Source: Kordia sp039026955 (GTDB lineage Bacteria; Bacteroidota; Bacteroidia; Flavobacteriales; Flavobacteriaceae). From it: a DNA stretch of 64,000 nt. A model generated the notes under the pieces. The model saw nothing but the letters and a program-made list of their open reading frames with translations. It was not told where the DNA came from and ran no database searches. Below are positions 1 to 7,779 of the stretch, one piece after another. The stretch's first letter is position 1. The number at the start of each line of letters is the position of its first letter. A program made the position numbers and the translations under genes. The DNA is taken from contig JBCCLH010000028.1 in assembly GCA_039026955.1 (NCBI GenBank), positions 15,399 through 79,398 of the forward strand. Reading direction: 5' to 3'.

Positions 1-217
1 ACAACAATTAGCACGTGAAGAAGCCAATTTGACCACTTTTGAAGAAACCTTCCGCAGAACTGAAGAACGGTATTACAACGGACAAGCCACAACATTGGAT
101 TTACGGGAAACACAAACAGCCTTACTCAATGCAAAAATTGCGATTACCGATATCAAACTCAAACTCATTGCGACTACCATACAACTACAAAGCTTGACAG
201 GAAGTTTGAAAAAATGA
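1..217 (+). CDS. TolC-family outer membrane efflux protein, C-terminal fragment
   Basis: This open frame enters from the left edge and ends at TAA 217; about 71 residues are visible. The helical, Leu/Ala/Thr-rich pattern ERYYNGQATTLDLRETQTAL followed by a final helix and a Lys-Lys end is typical of the last coiled-coil hairpin of TolC/OEP proteins, where an NGxxTxLDLxxAQ-like motif precedes the last long helix. The family forms trimeric outer-membrane exit ducts for efflux pumps. The rest of the gene and any partner pump genes are outside the window. Family assignment is fairly safe; substrate is unknown. Confidence 0.75.
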   Translation, partial: QQLAREEANLTTFEETFRRTEERYYNGQATTLDLRETQTALLNAKIAITDIKLKLIATTIQLQSLTGSLKK

Positions 218-242
218 TATGTACAACGTATCTATTTATAAA

Positions 243-418
243 GAGGCTGTCTAAAAAGTACAGATTTCGTCAAACCGAACCATGTGCTGAACTTGATTCG
301 GTATCTTCGGTTTCTCATAACAGTTGATAATCAGTGTGATGAGATTCTGAAGTCTGTGCTGAATTTATTTCAGTATCAAGCTCAGAATGACGCTTGCAAA
401 GACTTTTTAGACAGCCTC
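243..418. repeat. Family A palindromic repeat, copy A1
   Basis: A 17-bp perfect terminal inverted repeat (GAGGCTGTCTAAAAAGT and its complement) bounds this 176-bp element. Inside are smaller hairpin modules (TTTCGTCAAACCGAAC, CTCAGAATGACG) that recur at 6.0, 19.7, 36.2, 38.1 and 42.0 kb. The ends run into A- and T-rich tracts, so as RNA it could fold into one long hairpin and end transcription from both sides. It lies between the TolC-like gene and a convergent small peptide gene. Confidence 0.85.
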
Positions 419-452
419 TTTATTTTTTAAGGCATTCCTAATAATAACTAAA

Positions 453-635
453 TTATCCACCAACTGGCAATTTTACGCTGCCAAATACCACTACTGGTTT
501 TGCTGGTTCACATGTATCTTTATCTTCTTCACAATCATCAGGTTCGGTAGTTTGTCCGCCTTTGATGATATGCGTATTGACTACTGTATTTGCGTTAAGA
601 ATAGTTTCGATGTCTTTTAATGAGATTTTTGACAT
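453..635 (-). CDS. Small Gly-Gly leader peptide, possible RiPP precursor
   Basis: A 60-residue peptide with an N-terminal helix-like leader ending in HIIKGG (residues 22-27), followed by an acidic Thr/Cys-containing tail with TTEPDDCEEDKDTCEP. A short leader ending in Gly-Gly and a core with Thr and two Cys is the plan of peptides cleaved by C39-type transporter peptidases, including Bacteroidota natural-product precursors. No modification enzyme or C39 transporter is in the window. It is divergent from ompH. It could be a plain small protein; the call rests only on layout. Confidence 0.5.
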   Translation of the reverse strand: MSKISLKDIETILNANTVVNTHIIKGGQTTEPDDCEEDKDTCEPAKPVVVFGSVKLPVGG

Positions 636-839
636 AGTGTATCGATTTTAGAAGTTAAACAATATTTTCTTACTTAAATATACAAAACTCGCTAGATGCA
701 TTCATTGCTATTCAATACTTTAAAAGCGTAGCGTTTCCAAAAAAAGTATATTAAAAACGTTAATTTTACACAAGTTTGTTTTTTTGGTATGATGTTTTCA
801 TTACTTTAGCCAACTTTGAAAAACAAAAAATTTAATCTA

Positions 840-1364
840 ATGAAAATTAAACATTTACTTTACACATTTGCGATTGTATTTTGTTCATATACAGCTACGG
901 CACAAACGAAAGTTGGAACAGTTAATGTAAACATTTTGGTATCTAAATTACCAGAAATTACTGGTGTTCAAAAAGGAATGAAAGCGTACGAAGAAGAATT
1001 GCAAGCCGATTTGAAAGCAAAATTAGAAGCTTATGACAAAGAAGTGAAAGATGCCAATGCTGCTTTTCCAACGCTGACTGATGAGCAGAAAAAGAAAAAG
1101 CAACAAGAGATTTTTGAACTGGAGGGTGATATTCAGAAATTTAGACAAAATGCAGTGCAGTTGGTACAGTTAAAACAAGACGAATTGATGCGCCCGTTGT
1201 ATCAAAAAGTGAGTACTGCTGTGGCTGCCATTGCTAAGGAAGAAAAATATACACAGGTTTTTACACTAGATGGAAACGAATTGGCATATGTAGATCCGCA
1301 ATATGATTTAACTTTAAAAACGGCTGCAAAGCTAGGTTTAAATCTCGAAGAGAAGAAACAATAA
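840..1364 (+). CDS. OmpH/Skp-family periplasmic chaperone
   Basis: Skp-like holdase that binds unfolded outer-membrane proteins in the periplasm. The 174-residue product starts with a signal peptide (MKIKHLLYTF to a cleavage site near TATAQ), then the family's N-terminal strand (TKVGTVNVNILVSKLPE), a long charged coiled-coil arm (roughly residues 45-115, rich in Lys/Glu/Gln) and a closing strand segment (VFTLDGNELAYVDP). An in-frame TTG exists at 816, but ATG 840 places the signal peptide at the N-terminus and is preferred. It stands alone with a terminator after it. Family call is strong; clients are unknown. Confidence 0.88.
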   Translation: MKIKHLLYTFAIVFCSYTATAQTKVGTVNVNILVSKLPEITGVQKGMKAYEEELQADLKAKLEAYDKEVKDANAAFPTLTDEQKKKKQQEIFELEGDIQKFRQNAVQLVQLKQDELMRPLYQKVSTAVAAIAKEEKYTQVFTLDGNELAYVDPQYDLTLKTAAKLGLNLEEKKQ

Positions 1365-1387
1365 TACATTACACATTTTTAAAGAAA

Positions 1388-1421
1388 GCCTTGTATTTAT
1401 AATAGATACAAGGCCTTTTTT
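1388..1421 (+). terminator. Intrinsic terminator after ompH
   Basis: The arms GCCTTGTAT and ATACAAGGC pair around a 9-base loop and are followed by a run of six T, 24 bases after the ompH stop codon. Confidence 0.85.
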
Positions 1422-1483
1422 GTGAAATTCTTTTTTGATCAAATTGTCTAATTTGAGGTGGATTTTACGTTTTACAAAAAATT

Positions 1484-1527
1484 AAAGGCTGTTGCCTCTC
1501 CAAAATTAGAAGGTAACAGCCTTTTTT
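1484..1527. terminator. Second hairpin terminator, possibly bidirectional
   Basis: AAGGCTGTTGCCT pairs with AGGTAACAGCCTT and is followed by a T run; an A run precedes it, so it could also serve transcripts coming from guaB on the minus strand. The rest of the 1365-1788 gap is taken by the first ompH terminator and repeat B1. Confidence 0.7.
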
Positions 1528-1538
1528 ATGTCTAAAAC

Positions 1539-1776
1539 GACGTGAGTTCAATGTAACTATTTCGTTAAATAATTAATAATCAAAAACTTAAGTAAATTGT
1601 CAAATCGAGCATTATCGAAATTAAAATGCATTTTAATTGAAGATACCTAGCGAAGCTATCGAGATTCAATCGAAATTTTAGCTTTTATAGTATTCTCGAC
1701 TGCGCTCGAACTGACAAGTGTCTGTTTTTAATTGAATTACAAGAAATTTAATGATTTCTTATGCCGAACTCACGTT
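1539..1776 (-). repeat. Family B MITE-like repeat, copy B1
   Basis: The ends GACGTGAGTTC and GAACTCACGTT form terminal inverted repeats; internal segments (TCGAGCATTATCG, CTCGACTGCGCTCGA, TTCTTATGCCGAACT) match copies at 26.5, 36.2 and 50.3 kb. This copy is reversed relative to the others. AAAACG flanks both sides, which may be a target duplication, although the left end has one changed base. Confidence 0.8.
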
Positions 1777-1788
1777 AAAACGATATTT

Positions 1789-3270
1789 TTAACGTCGTGA
1801 ATAGTTTGGTGCTTCTTTGGTAATTGCCACATCGTGTGGATGACTTTCGTTGATTCCACTTGCGGTGATGCGTACAAATTGACCGTTTTCTTTGAGTGTT
1901 TCAATATCTTTTGCACCACAGTAGCCCATTCCTGCACGCAAGCCTCCGATGAATTGATGAATGCTTTCGTCTAAATTTCCTTTGTATGGTACGCGTCCCA
2001 CAATTCCTTCAGGAACTAGTTTTTTGATATCTGCTTCTACATCTTGGAAATAACGATCTTTGGAACCTTGTTTCATCGCTTCTACAGAACCCATTCCACG
2101 ATACGATTTGAATTTTCTTCCTTCGTAAATAATGGTTTCTCCTGGCGATTCTTTTGTTCCTGCTAAGAGCGAACCTAACATTACAGAATCAGCTCCTGCT
2201 GCAATCGCTTTTGGAATGTCACCTGTGTAGCGAATTCCACCATCAGCAATAACAGGAACTCCACTTCCTTTGATGGCTGCGGCTACTTCTAGTACGGCAG
2301 AAAACTGTGGGAATCCAACACCTGCTACCACTCGCGTTGTACAGATAGATCCTGGACCAATTCCTACTTTTACGGCATCTGCTCCTGCTTCAACCAAGTA
2401 CCGTGCTGCTTCCGCCGTAGCAATATTTCCAACAATTACTTCTAAGTCTGGAAATTTAGCTTTTACATCTTTTAAAACGCTCACAACACCTTTGGTATGT
2501 CCATGTGCTGTATCAATTACTACTGCGTCTACTCCTGCATTTACCAACGCTTCTGCTCTATCTACTGCATCTGCGGTAACTCCTATTGCGGCTGCTACAC
2601 GCAAACGTCCGTAGGCATCTTTATTTGCAATTGGTTTTTGAGTCACTTTCGTGATGTCTCTAAACGTAATGAGTCCTTTTAATTTGTAATTTTCGTCTAC
2701 AATTAAAAGTTTTTCAATTTTGTGTTTTTGAAGAATGATTTCCGCATCTTTTAACGAAGTTCCTTCAGAAGAAGTGACCAATCCGTCTTCATCACTCGTC
2801 ATCACTTCTACAATTGGACGTTCGTTGTTATGCTCAAATCGTAAATCGCGATTGGTTACAATTCCTTTCAGTGTACCTTCGTCATTTACAATAGGAATTC
2901 CGCCAATTCGGTGTTCTTTCATACTGGCATTGGCATCTGCGACAGTTGCCGTGAGTGGTAAGGTTACAGGATCGAGAATCATTCCGCTTTCTGCACGTTT
3001 TACTCTACGTACTTTTTGCGCTTGTCGCTCAATCGTCATGTTTTTATGTAAAACCCCAATTCCACCTTCACGTGCCATTGCAATTGCCATTGCAGATTCG
3101 GTCACTGTGTCCATCGCAGCCGAAATTATTGGCACATTGATGGTTATATTTCTCGTAAATTTTGTTTGGATATTGACTTCTCTAGGAAGAACTTCGGAAT
3201 AGGCTGGAACTAAAAGTACATCATCGTATGTTAATCCTTCACCTAAAATTTTGTTGTTGTGTGCTGTCAT
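1789..3270 (-). CDS. guaB: Inosine-5'-monophosphate dehydrogenase
   Basis: Oxidises IMP to XMP with NAD+, the committed step to guanine nucleotides. The 493-residue length is normal. The order is N-terminal barrel part (LTYDDVLLVPAYSEVLP), two CBS domains (about 95-210, MKEHRIGGIPIVND and LLIVDENYKLKGLI), then the second barrel half with the active-site loop GPGSICTTRVVAGVG, whose Cys310 forms the covalent intermediate. The flap region carries YRGMGSVEAM. Start ATG fits the conserved N-terminus. It is transcribed alone from a TATATTTG-type promoter just upstream. Confidence 0.98.
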   Translation of the reverse strand: MTAHNNKILGEGLTYDDVLLVPAYSEVLPREVNIQTKFTRNITINVPIISAAMDTVTESAMAIAMAREGGIGVLHKNMTIERQAQKVRRVKRAESGMILDPVTLPLTATVADANASMKEHRIGGIPIVNDEGTLKGIVTNRDLRFEHNNERPIVEVMTSDEDGLVTSSEGTSLKDAEIILQKHKIEKLLIVDENYKLKGLITFRDITKVTQKPIANKDAYGRLRVAAAIGVTADAVDRAEALVNAGVDAVVIDTAHGHTKGVVSVLKDVKAKFPDLEVIVGNIATAEAARYLVEAGADAVKVGIGPGSICTTRVVAGVGFPQFSAVLEVAAAIKGSGVPVIADGGIRYTGDIPKAIAAGADSVMLGSLLAGTKESPGETIIYEGRKFKSYRGMGSVEAMKQGSKDRYFQDVEADIKKLVPEGIVGRVPYKGNLDESIHQFIGGLRAGMGYCGAKDIETLKENGQFVRITASGINESHPHDVAITKEAPNYSRR

Positions 3271-3295
3271 TATGCAATTAGAATATAATTGCGTG

Positions 3296-3303
3296 CAAAT
3301 ATA
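3296..3303 (-). promoter_or_regulatory. -7 promoter element of guaB
   Basis: Minus-strand TATATTTG is an exact match to the Bacteroidota -7 consensus TAnnTTTG, 26 bases before the guaB ATG. No clear TTTG -33 element was found at the usual distance. Confidence 0.6.
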
Positions 3304-3344
3304 CTACTTTTTGTACAATTCTAACTATTTCTGTTTGCTGATAA

Positions 3345-3970
3345 CAATTTGTTAATAGGTCTTAGGTGTTTGGTCGCTCTGCTTTTGGGTTTTGGGTGTT
3401 ATTACTTTTTCATTTTACATTTTTAACTTCGTTTGTTGTCGGTTGGTTGCTTTGCTCTGTTATGGGTTGTTATCTAACTGTAATTGTTGTTTCGAAACTT
3501 AAACTTATAAACCTATAAACTTATCAACTTCTTAATTGTTTATTTGTTTATTCGTGTATTTGTTGATTTGTGTATTTGTTAATTTATCCTTTGAAAGAAC
3601 TCACAACTCACAAACCTGTAAACTTTTCAACTTCTTAATTGTTTATTTGTTTATTCGTGTATTTGTTGATTTGTCCTTTGAAAGAACTCACAACTCATAA
3701 CTCACAACTCACAAACCTGTAAACTTTTCAACTTCTTAATTGTTTATTTGTTTATTCGTTGATTTGTTAATTTGTCTTTTGAGAGAACTCACAACTCATA
3801 ACTCATAACTCACAAACCTGTAAACTTTTCAACTTCTTAATTGTTTATTCGTTAATTTGTTTATTCGTTGATTTGTTAATTTGTGGATTTGAAGTTTCTC
3901 ACAACCCACAACCCACAACCCACAACCCACAACTCATAACTCATAACTCATACACTTATAAACTCATAAA
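3345..3970. repeat. Family E minisatellite-like AT-rich repeat block
   Basis: The 700-base gap between guaB and the HMG-CoA lyase gene holds no gene. It contains about four imperfect copies of a unit of roughly 100 bp made of phrases such as AACTCACAACTCATAACTC, CAAACCTGTAAACTTTTCAA and CTTCTTAATTGTTTATTTG. A related block with the same order of phrases, including GTCGGTTGGTTGCT, lies at 20.5-20.9 kb, and a short piece at 32.35-32.41 kb. Copies vary, so this is not a CRISPR array. Confidence 0.75.
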
Positions 3971-3974
3971 CTTC

Positions 3975-4838
3975 CTAATGATACTGATTAAAAATTTTAG
4001 AAGCTTCATTGTAAGCAGATTCAAAACTCATGGTTTGAACGTTGGTATTTGCTTTTGCTGTAGTGAAGTAGGAAACCATTTTTTCGGTAGGCATGTTTCC
4101 TGTCAATTCGTCTTTTGCCATCGGACAACCGCCAAATCCTTGAATAGCACCATCAAAACGTCTGCAACCTGATTTGTAGGCTGCATCTACTTTTTCGTGC
4201 CATGAACTTGGTGTGGTGTGTAAATGTGCACCAAATTCAATGTCAGGATATGTTGGAATGAGATTCGAATAGAGATATTCAATCACGTCTGGAGTGGACG
4301 AACCGATAGTATCGGAGAGTGAAAGTATTTTAACGCCCATGTTGGAAAGTCGCTCTGTCCAGCGTCCTACAATGTCAACATTCCAAGGATCTCCGTACGG
4401 ATTCCCGAATCCCATGGAGAGATACGCCACTACTTCTTTGTTAGTTTTGGCTGCAATGTTTAGGATTTCTTGTAGTGTTTCTATGGATTGCGCAATGGTT
4501 TTGTGGGTATTACGCATTTGAAAGTTTTCTGAAATGGAAAACGGATACCCCAAATACTGAATTTCAGGATGTATACTCGCATCATTCGCGCCGCGAATAT
4601 TGGCAACAATCGCGAGTAGTTTGCTTTGTGTGGTTGATAGATCTAGTTTGGATAATACCTCAACAGTATCTACCATTTGGGGAATGGCTTTGGGTGATAC
4701 AAAACTTCCGAAGTCAATCGTATCGAAGCCTACACGCAATAAGGATTGAATGTATTGTGCTTTTTTTTCTGTTGGAATAAACATCTTGATACCTTGCATG
4801 GCATCGCGTGGGCATTCTATTAGTTTAATGTTTTCCAT
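3975..4838 (-). CDS. Hydroxymethylglutaryl-CoA lyase
   Basis: Cleaves HMG-CoA to acetoacetate and acetyl-CoA in leucine degradation. The 287-residue protein shows the TIM-barrel features of the HMGL-like family: N-terminal ECPRDAMQG with the conserved Arg-Asp pair, and the signature GAIQGFGGCPMAKDELTGN with the active-site Cys in GFGGCP and the metal-binding Asn. His residues in GAHLHTTP are the metal ligands. Length matches bacterial MvaB/HMGL. A leucine dehydrogenase lies at 28.7 kb, so the same pathway is present but not linked. Start ATG gives the usual N-terminus. Confidence 0.93.
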   Translation of the reverse strand: MENIKLIECPRDAMQGIKMFIPTEKKAQYIQSLLRVGFDTIDFGSFVSPKAIPQMVDTVEVLSKLDLSTTQSKLLAIVANIRGANDASIHPEIQYLGYPFSISENFQMRNTHKTIAQSIETLQEILNIAAKTNKEVVAYLSMGFGNPYGDPWNVDIVGRWTERLSNMGVKILSLSDTIGSSTPDVIEYLYSNLIPTYPDIEFGAHLHTTPSSWHEKVDAAYKSGCRRFDGAIQGFGGCPMAKDELTGNMPTEKMVSYFTTAKANTNVQTMSFESAYNEASKIFNQYH

Positions 4839-4845
4839 AGATTGC

Positions 4846-4853
4846 CAAAGATA
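4846..4853 (-). promoter_or_regulatory. -7 promoter element of HMG-CoA lyase gene
   Basis: Minus-strand TATCTTTG fits TAnnTTTG, 8 bases before the ATG, implying a very short leader. The call rests on the motif only. Confidence 0.45.
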
Positions 4854-4911
4854 ATCAACGAAAACGTTTTAGGAAATGTTTTTTTGTTAATAAAAATTGT
4901 GTGAATTTGCT

Positions 4912-5649
4912 TTAAAATATCCAAGGTCCCAAGTATTCAAACCACGCTATAAATCCAATAATACTTCCTGTAAAACCTGCCAGAATAAAGGTAAAACGAT
5001 GACGTTTGGGTACAATCATAAAGATGACAAAACTTGCAATGATGGCACCTAAAATTGCTGTCATGATGGGAATTGTCCATTGATTGAAGCCTAAGTACAA
5101 TGAAATTCGGAATTCATCACCTCCAAAATATTCAATTCCGTTGATCAAATAACTTCCCGCTGCCATGACTGTATTGAAGACTTCACGTAGAATGAATAGC
5201 GACATAAATACGGCTAACCAATCTAACCACTTGAAATCTTCTTGTCGGTTTGTGCCTCTATATGCTAATATAAACAATCCGATGAACGCGGTTAGTATCG
5301 TTTGTATAGGTCCGCCCAACGTGACGTAGAAAGCGTGTGTAGGATTGGAAGGAAATTTTCCTTGTACTTTTTTATATAATTCAGTAGCTTTTTGTTGCTC
5401 TTCTTGAGTCAAATCAGAAGATGAATTTCTGTTTTCAAATAGCTTTCGCCAAGCAATGACATCTTCATCATCCGCAAAACCTCTAAGATTATAGCTCATG
5501 CTTCCATAATAAAGCGTTGTTTCATATCCTAAACTTTCTGCCACCGCAATATGTCCTAATTCATGGGTTTGTGTTCCAATAATTGTCGCTACAAAAAATC
5601 CCAATACAAACTTCCAAAAGTAGTTTCGATATACTTTAAAAAACGACAT
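4912..5649 (-). CDS. Membrane zinc metalloprotease-like protein (M50-like)
   Basis: A 245-residue polytopic membrane protein with HELGH at residues 29-33 inside the first membrane segment and GGPIQTIL near residue 112 inside another. This pairing of HExxH and a Gly-rich GGP motif within membrane helices resembles site-2-protease (M50) enzymes, which cut membrane proteins within the bilayer. A soluble charged loop (about residues 55-95) separates the two. A classical third motif (LDG-type aspartate) is not obvious, so activity is uncertain. It stands alone between HMG-CoA lyase and a lanthipeptide-like peptide. No close named relative was recognised. Confidence 0.55.
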   Translation of the reverse strand: MSFFKVYRNYFWKFVLGFFVATIIGTQTHELGHIAVAESLGYETTLYYGSMSYNLRGFADDEDVIAWRKLFENRNSSSDLTQEEQQKATELYKKVQGKFPSNPTHAFYVTLGGPIQTILTAFIGLFILAYRGTNRQEDFKWLDWLAVFMSLFILREVFNTVMAAGSYLINGIEYFGGDEFRISLYLGFNQWTIPIMTAILGAIIASFVIFMIVPKRHRFTFILAGFTGSIIGFIAWFEYLGPWIF

Positions 5650-5791
5650 ACATGATGAATTTCAGCTATTTAAAAACTATTTTTTCTTTATAAAAATACA
5701 GTCGCATTTATTTAAACACGAGCAGTTTTGCTTTGAAAATACAGTATTTATTTGGAACTTAAAATAGATTAACAATTAAACAGATATTATT

Positions 5792-5995
5792 ATGAAAAAA
5801 AGAGATTTAAAAAATTTAAAATTAAACAAAAAGTCTATTGCCAATCTTGATCAAGTAAAAGGTGGAAATGAATTGGTAGATGATTTTACTACTATTACAG
5901 CGGAGTTATGTACTACTATTGTTCCTATTTGTAATCAGGCTACTACTTTATCTTGCGTATTGATTTGTGTGACTAAAGCAACGTGCGATAACTAA
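5792..5995 (+). CDS. Class I lanthipeptide-like precursor peptide
   Basis: A 67-residue peptide with leader MKKRDLKNLKLNKKSIANLD and cleavage-like QVKGG (residues 21-25), then a 42-residue core with five Cys and many Thr/Ser in hydrophobic context (AELCTTIVPICNQATTLSC). The leader resembles the FNLD-box leaders of class I lanthipeptides and shares NLxLNKxSIxxL with the two peptides at 37.5 and 37.9 kb. Lanthipeptide enzymes dehydrate Thr/Ser and add Cys thiols to form rings, and this core is suited to that. No LanB or LanC gene is in the window, so the enzymes must be encoded elsewhere, if the peptide is modified at all. Confidence 0.72.
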   Translation: MKKRDLKNLKLNKKSIANLDQVKGGNELVDDFTTITAELCTTIVPICNQATTLSCVLICVTKATCDN

Positions 5996-6011
5996 AAACA
6001 GATTCGTAATG

Positions 6012-6120
6012 GAAGAAGCTGTCTAAAACGTCTTTGCAGGCGTCATTCTGAGCTTGATACTGAATCGAGTTCAGCACATGGTTTGGTTTGACGAAATCTG
6101 TACTTTTAGACAGCCTCTTC
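6012..6120. repeat. Family A palindromic repeat, copy A2
   Basis: A short copy (109 bp) with ends GAAGAAGCTGTCTAAAA and complement, containing CGTCATTCTGAGCTTGATAC and GGTTTGACGAAATCTG. It fills the space between the convergent lanthipeptide-like gene and lysE-like gene, ending one base before the latter's stop, and probably works as a shared terminator. Confidence 0.82.
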
Positions 6121-6121
6121 T

Positions 6122-6745
6122 TTATTCTGTCAACATAATAAAAATAGCAATTCCCACAAAGACTACAATTTGCAACCATTTCATATAGACGCCAATGTTT
6201 TTATTTTTTTGAATTGATTCTGAGATGATTCCCCCAAAAACAGCCACTGCACCAAATACTATAAATGATACTAGAATGAATAATCCGCCCAAAATATAGA
6301 ATTGGATGACTTCGCTCAAACTATCGCTAAAGAGAAATCCTGGAAATAATGCTAAGAAAAATAAGGTGACTTTCGGGTTGAGCACATTCATGATAAATCC
6401 TTGCTTGAATAACTCAAGCACCGATTTTTTAGGCACTGCACTGTCGCCTAATTCTATACTTCCTGAACTTTGATAGACTTTGAATGCCAAATACACTAAA
6501 TACAACGCACCTAACAACTTGATAATGAAAAATAATGTTGGATTTTGCTGCAAAATAGTAGAAGCACCAAACGCCACCAAAGAAGTGTGAATGATACAGC
6601 CTGTCATCAATCCTAACACGGTAGCAATTCCGTATTTGAGACCGTTAACAATACTTTGCATCAACACGTAAATATTGTCGGGTCCTGGTGAAATGGCTAG
6701 TAAAAAAGTAGCTGTGACGAATCCTATGAGTATTTCTACATTCAA
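6122..6745 (-). CDS. LysE/RhtB-family amino acid exporter
   Basis: Predicted inner-membrane exporter of 207 residues with about six transmembrane helices. The N-terminus carries the family motif FLLAISPGPDNIYVLMQS, and the middle has KLLGALYLVYLAFKVY followed by a charged loop and FIMNVLNPKVTLFFLALFPG, all hallmark segments of LysE/RhtB proteins that export amino acids such as lysine or homoserine lactone. Length and topology match the family. The substrate cannot be told from sequence. It is monocistronic and convergent with the lanthipeptide-like gene. Confidence 0.9.
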   Translation of the reverse strand: MNVEILIGFVTATFLLAISPGPDNIYVLMQSIVNGLKYGIATVLGLMTGCIIHTSLVAFGASTILQQNPTLFFIIKLLGALYLVYLAFKVYQSSGSIELGDSAVPKKSVLELFKQGFIMNVLNPKVTLFFLALFPGFLFSDSLSEVIQFYILGGLFILVSFIVFGAVAVFGGIISESIQKNKNIGVYMKWLQIVVFVGIAIFIMLTE

Positions 6746-6858
6746 ACGCTTTTATTTTGAATCCGTAAAAATATATCTTTTTGTTTTAACATTTGAGATT
6801 GTAATGAAGTTAGTGAGTCTTACGACAGAATGAACGTTATACTATCGAATCAAACTTC

Positions 6859-7779
6859 ATGAAAAATACTACGCAACTTCTACAAACAAGCATTTTTCTA
6901 TTGCTTTTTATTGTTAGTGCACAAGCACAAACGGTCAATGCCAATTATACAATTTCCTTTGAAGGTACTTGGAGCAATACCACGCATCCGTATGCAACAT
7001 TTCCTTCAAATGCACATTGGTCAGATTTAGTCGGCGCGATGCACAATAGCAATGTGGTTTTTGTGAGTCCAGGTTCTTTGGCTTCAACAGGAATTGAGGA
7101 TGTTGCCGAAAGAGGCGTAAATGATGCCATACAACAAGAAGTGCAAGATGCGATTACGGCTGGAAATGCAAATTTGTATATTCACCAACCGTTTGATGCG
7201 TTTTCGCCAACGAGTACAGCGACGATAAACATTACGGCGAATCAGAACTTTCCGTTAGTTTCGCTAGCATCTATGATTGCGCCAAGTCCCGATTGGATGA
7301 TTCAGGTAAACAGTCTGTCGCTGTTAGATACGAATGGTGATTGGAAATCGTCTATTGTAATGGATTTGTATCCGTATGATGCAGGTACAGAAGATGGAAC
7401 TACATATTGGTTTCACAATCCAGAAACAGTGCCGCAGCAACCGATTACTAGTTTGCAGAATATCGCACCATTTTCGAATGAAAAAGTAGGCACCTTGACG
7501 ATTTCATTAATTTCGCTAAGTGTCGCGGAAGTAACTGCGGTAAACCCAATTCAAATCACGACAAATTCACAGACAAAATCGATTCAGATTTACAATTCTA
7601 ATAGAAGAACCATAGAACAAATTTCGATTTATGATGCCTTTGGGAATTTGGTAAAACGATATGACACGCCGACAAACGAAACCACAAAAACAGTACAATT
7701 TCCAACTACTAGGAATGGATTGTATATTGTGAAGTTACAATCTGAAAATGGAATTGTGACGAAGAAGGTGTTGTTTTAA
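6859..7779 (+). CDS. Spondin-domain protein with T9SS sorting domain
   Basis: A 306-residue secreted protein: signal peptide ending in VSAQAQ, a spondin_N-like domain (about 25-215; NYTISFEGTWSNTTHP, HWSDLVGAMHNS, SPSPDWMIQV-type APSPDWMIQVNSLSLLD, WKSSIVMDLYPYDAGTEDG), and a C-terminal type IX secretion sorting domain (VKRYDTP...NGLYIVKLQSENGIVTKKVLF). Spondin domains occur in extracellular adhesion proteins; in bacteria the role is unknown. The sorting domain predicts outer-membrane export and probable surface attachment. Its stop overlaps that of pyrD on the other strand. Domain call is good, function inferred. Confidence 0.82.
   Translation: MKNTTQLLQTSIFLLLFIVSAQAQTVNANYTISFEGTWSNTTHPYATFPSNAHWSDLVGAMHNSNVVFVSPGSLASTGIEDVAERGVNDAIQQEVQDAITAGNANLYIHQPFDAFSPTSTATINITANQNFPLVSLASMIAPSPDWMIQVNSLSLLDTNGDWKSSIVMDLYPYDAGTEDGTTYWFHNPETVPQQPITSLQNIAPFSNEKVGTLTISLISLSVAEVTAVNPIQITTNSQTKSIQIYNSNRRTIEQISIYDAFGNLVKRYDTPTNETTKTVQFPTTRNGLYIVKLQSENGIVTKKVLF

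Noticed and set aside
2270..3202. Several long open frames on the plus strand opposite guaB.
   Set aside because: They lie wholly within a strongly conserved gene on the other strand, have no start context and low-complexity composition.
3500..3970. Regular repeats that could suggest a CRISPR array.
   Set aside because: Units differ from each other, there are no unique spacers of constant length, and no cas genes are nearby.
6856..6863. Single TTCATGAA at the spondin gene start (also one at 42015).
   Set aside because: No second box 21 bp away, so it lacks the pairing seen at 17.6 and 21.0 kb.
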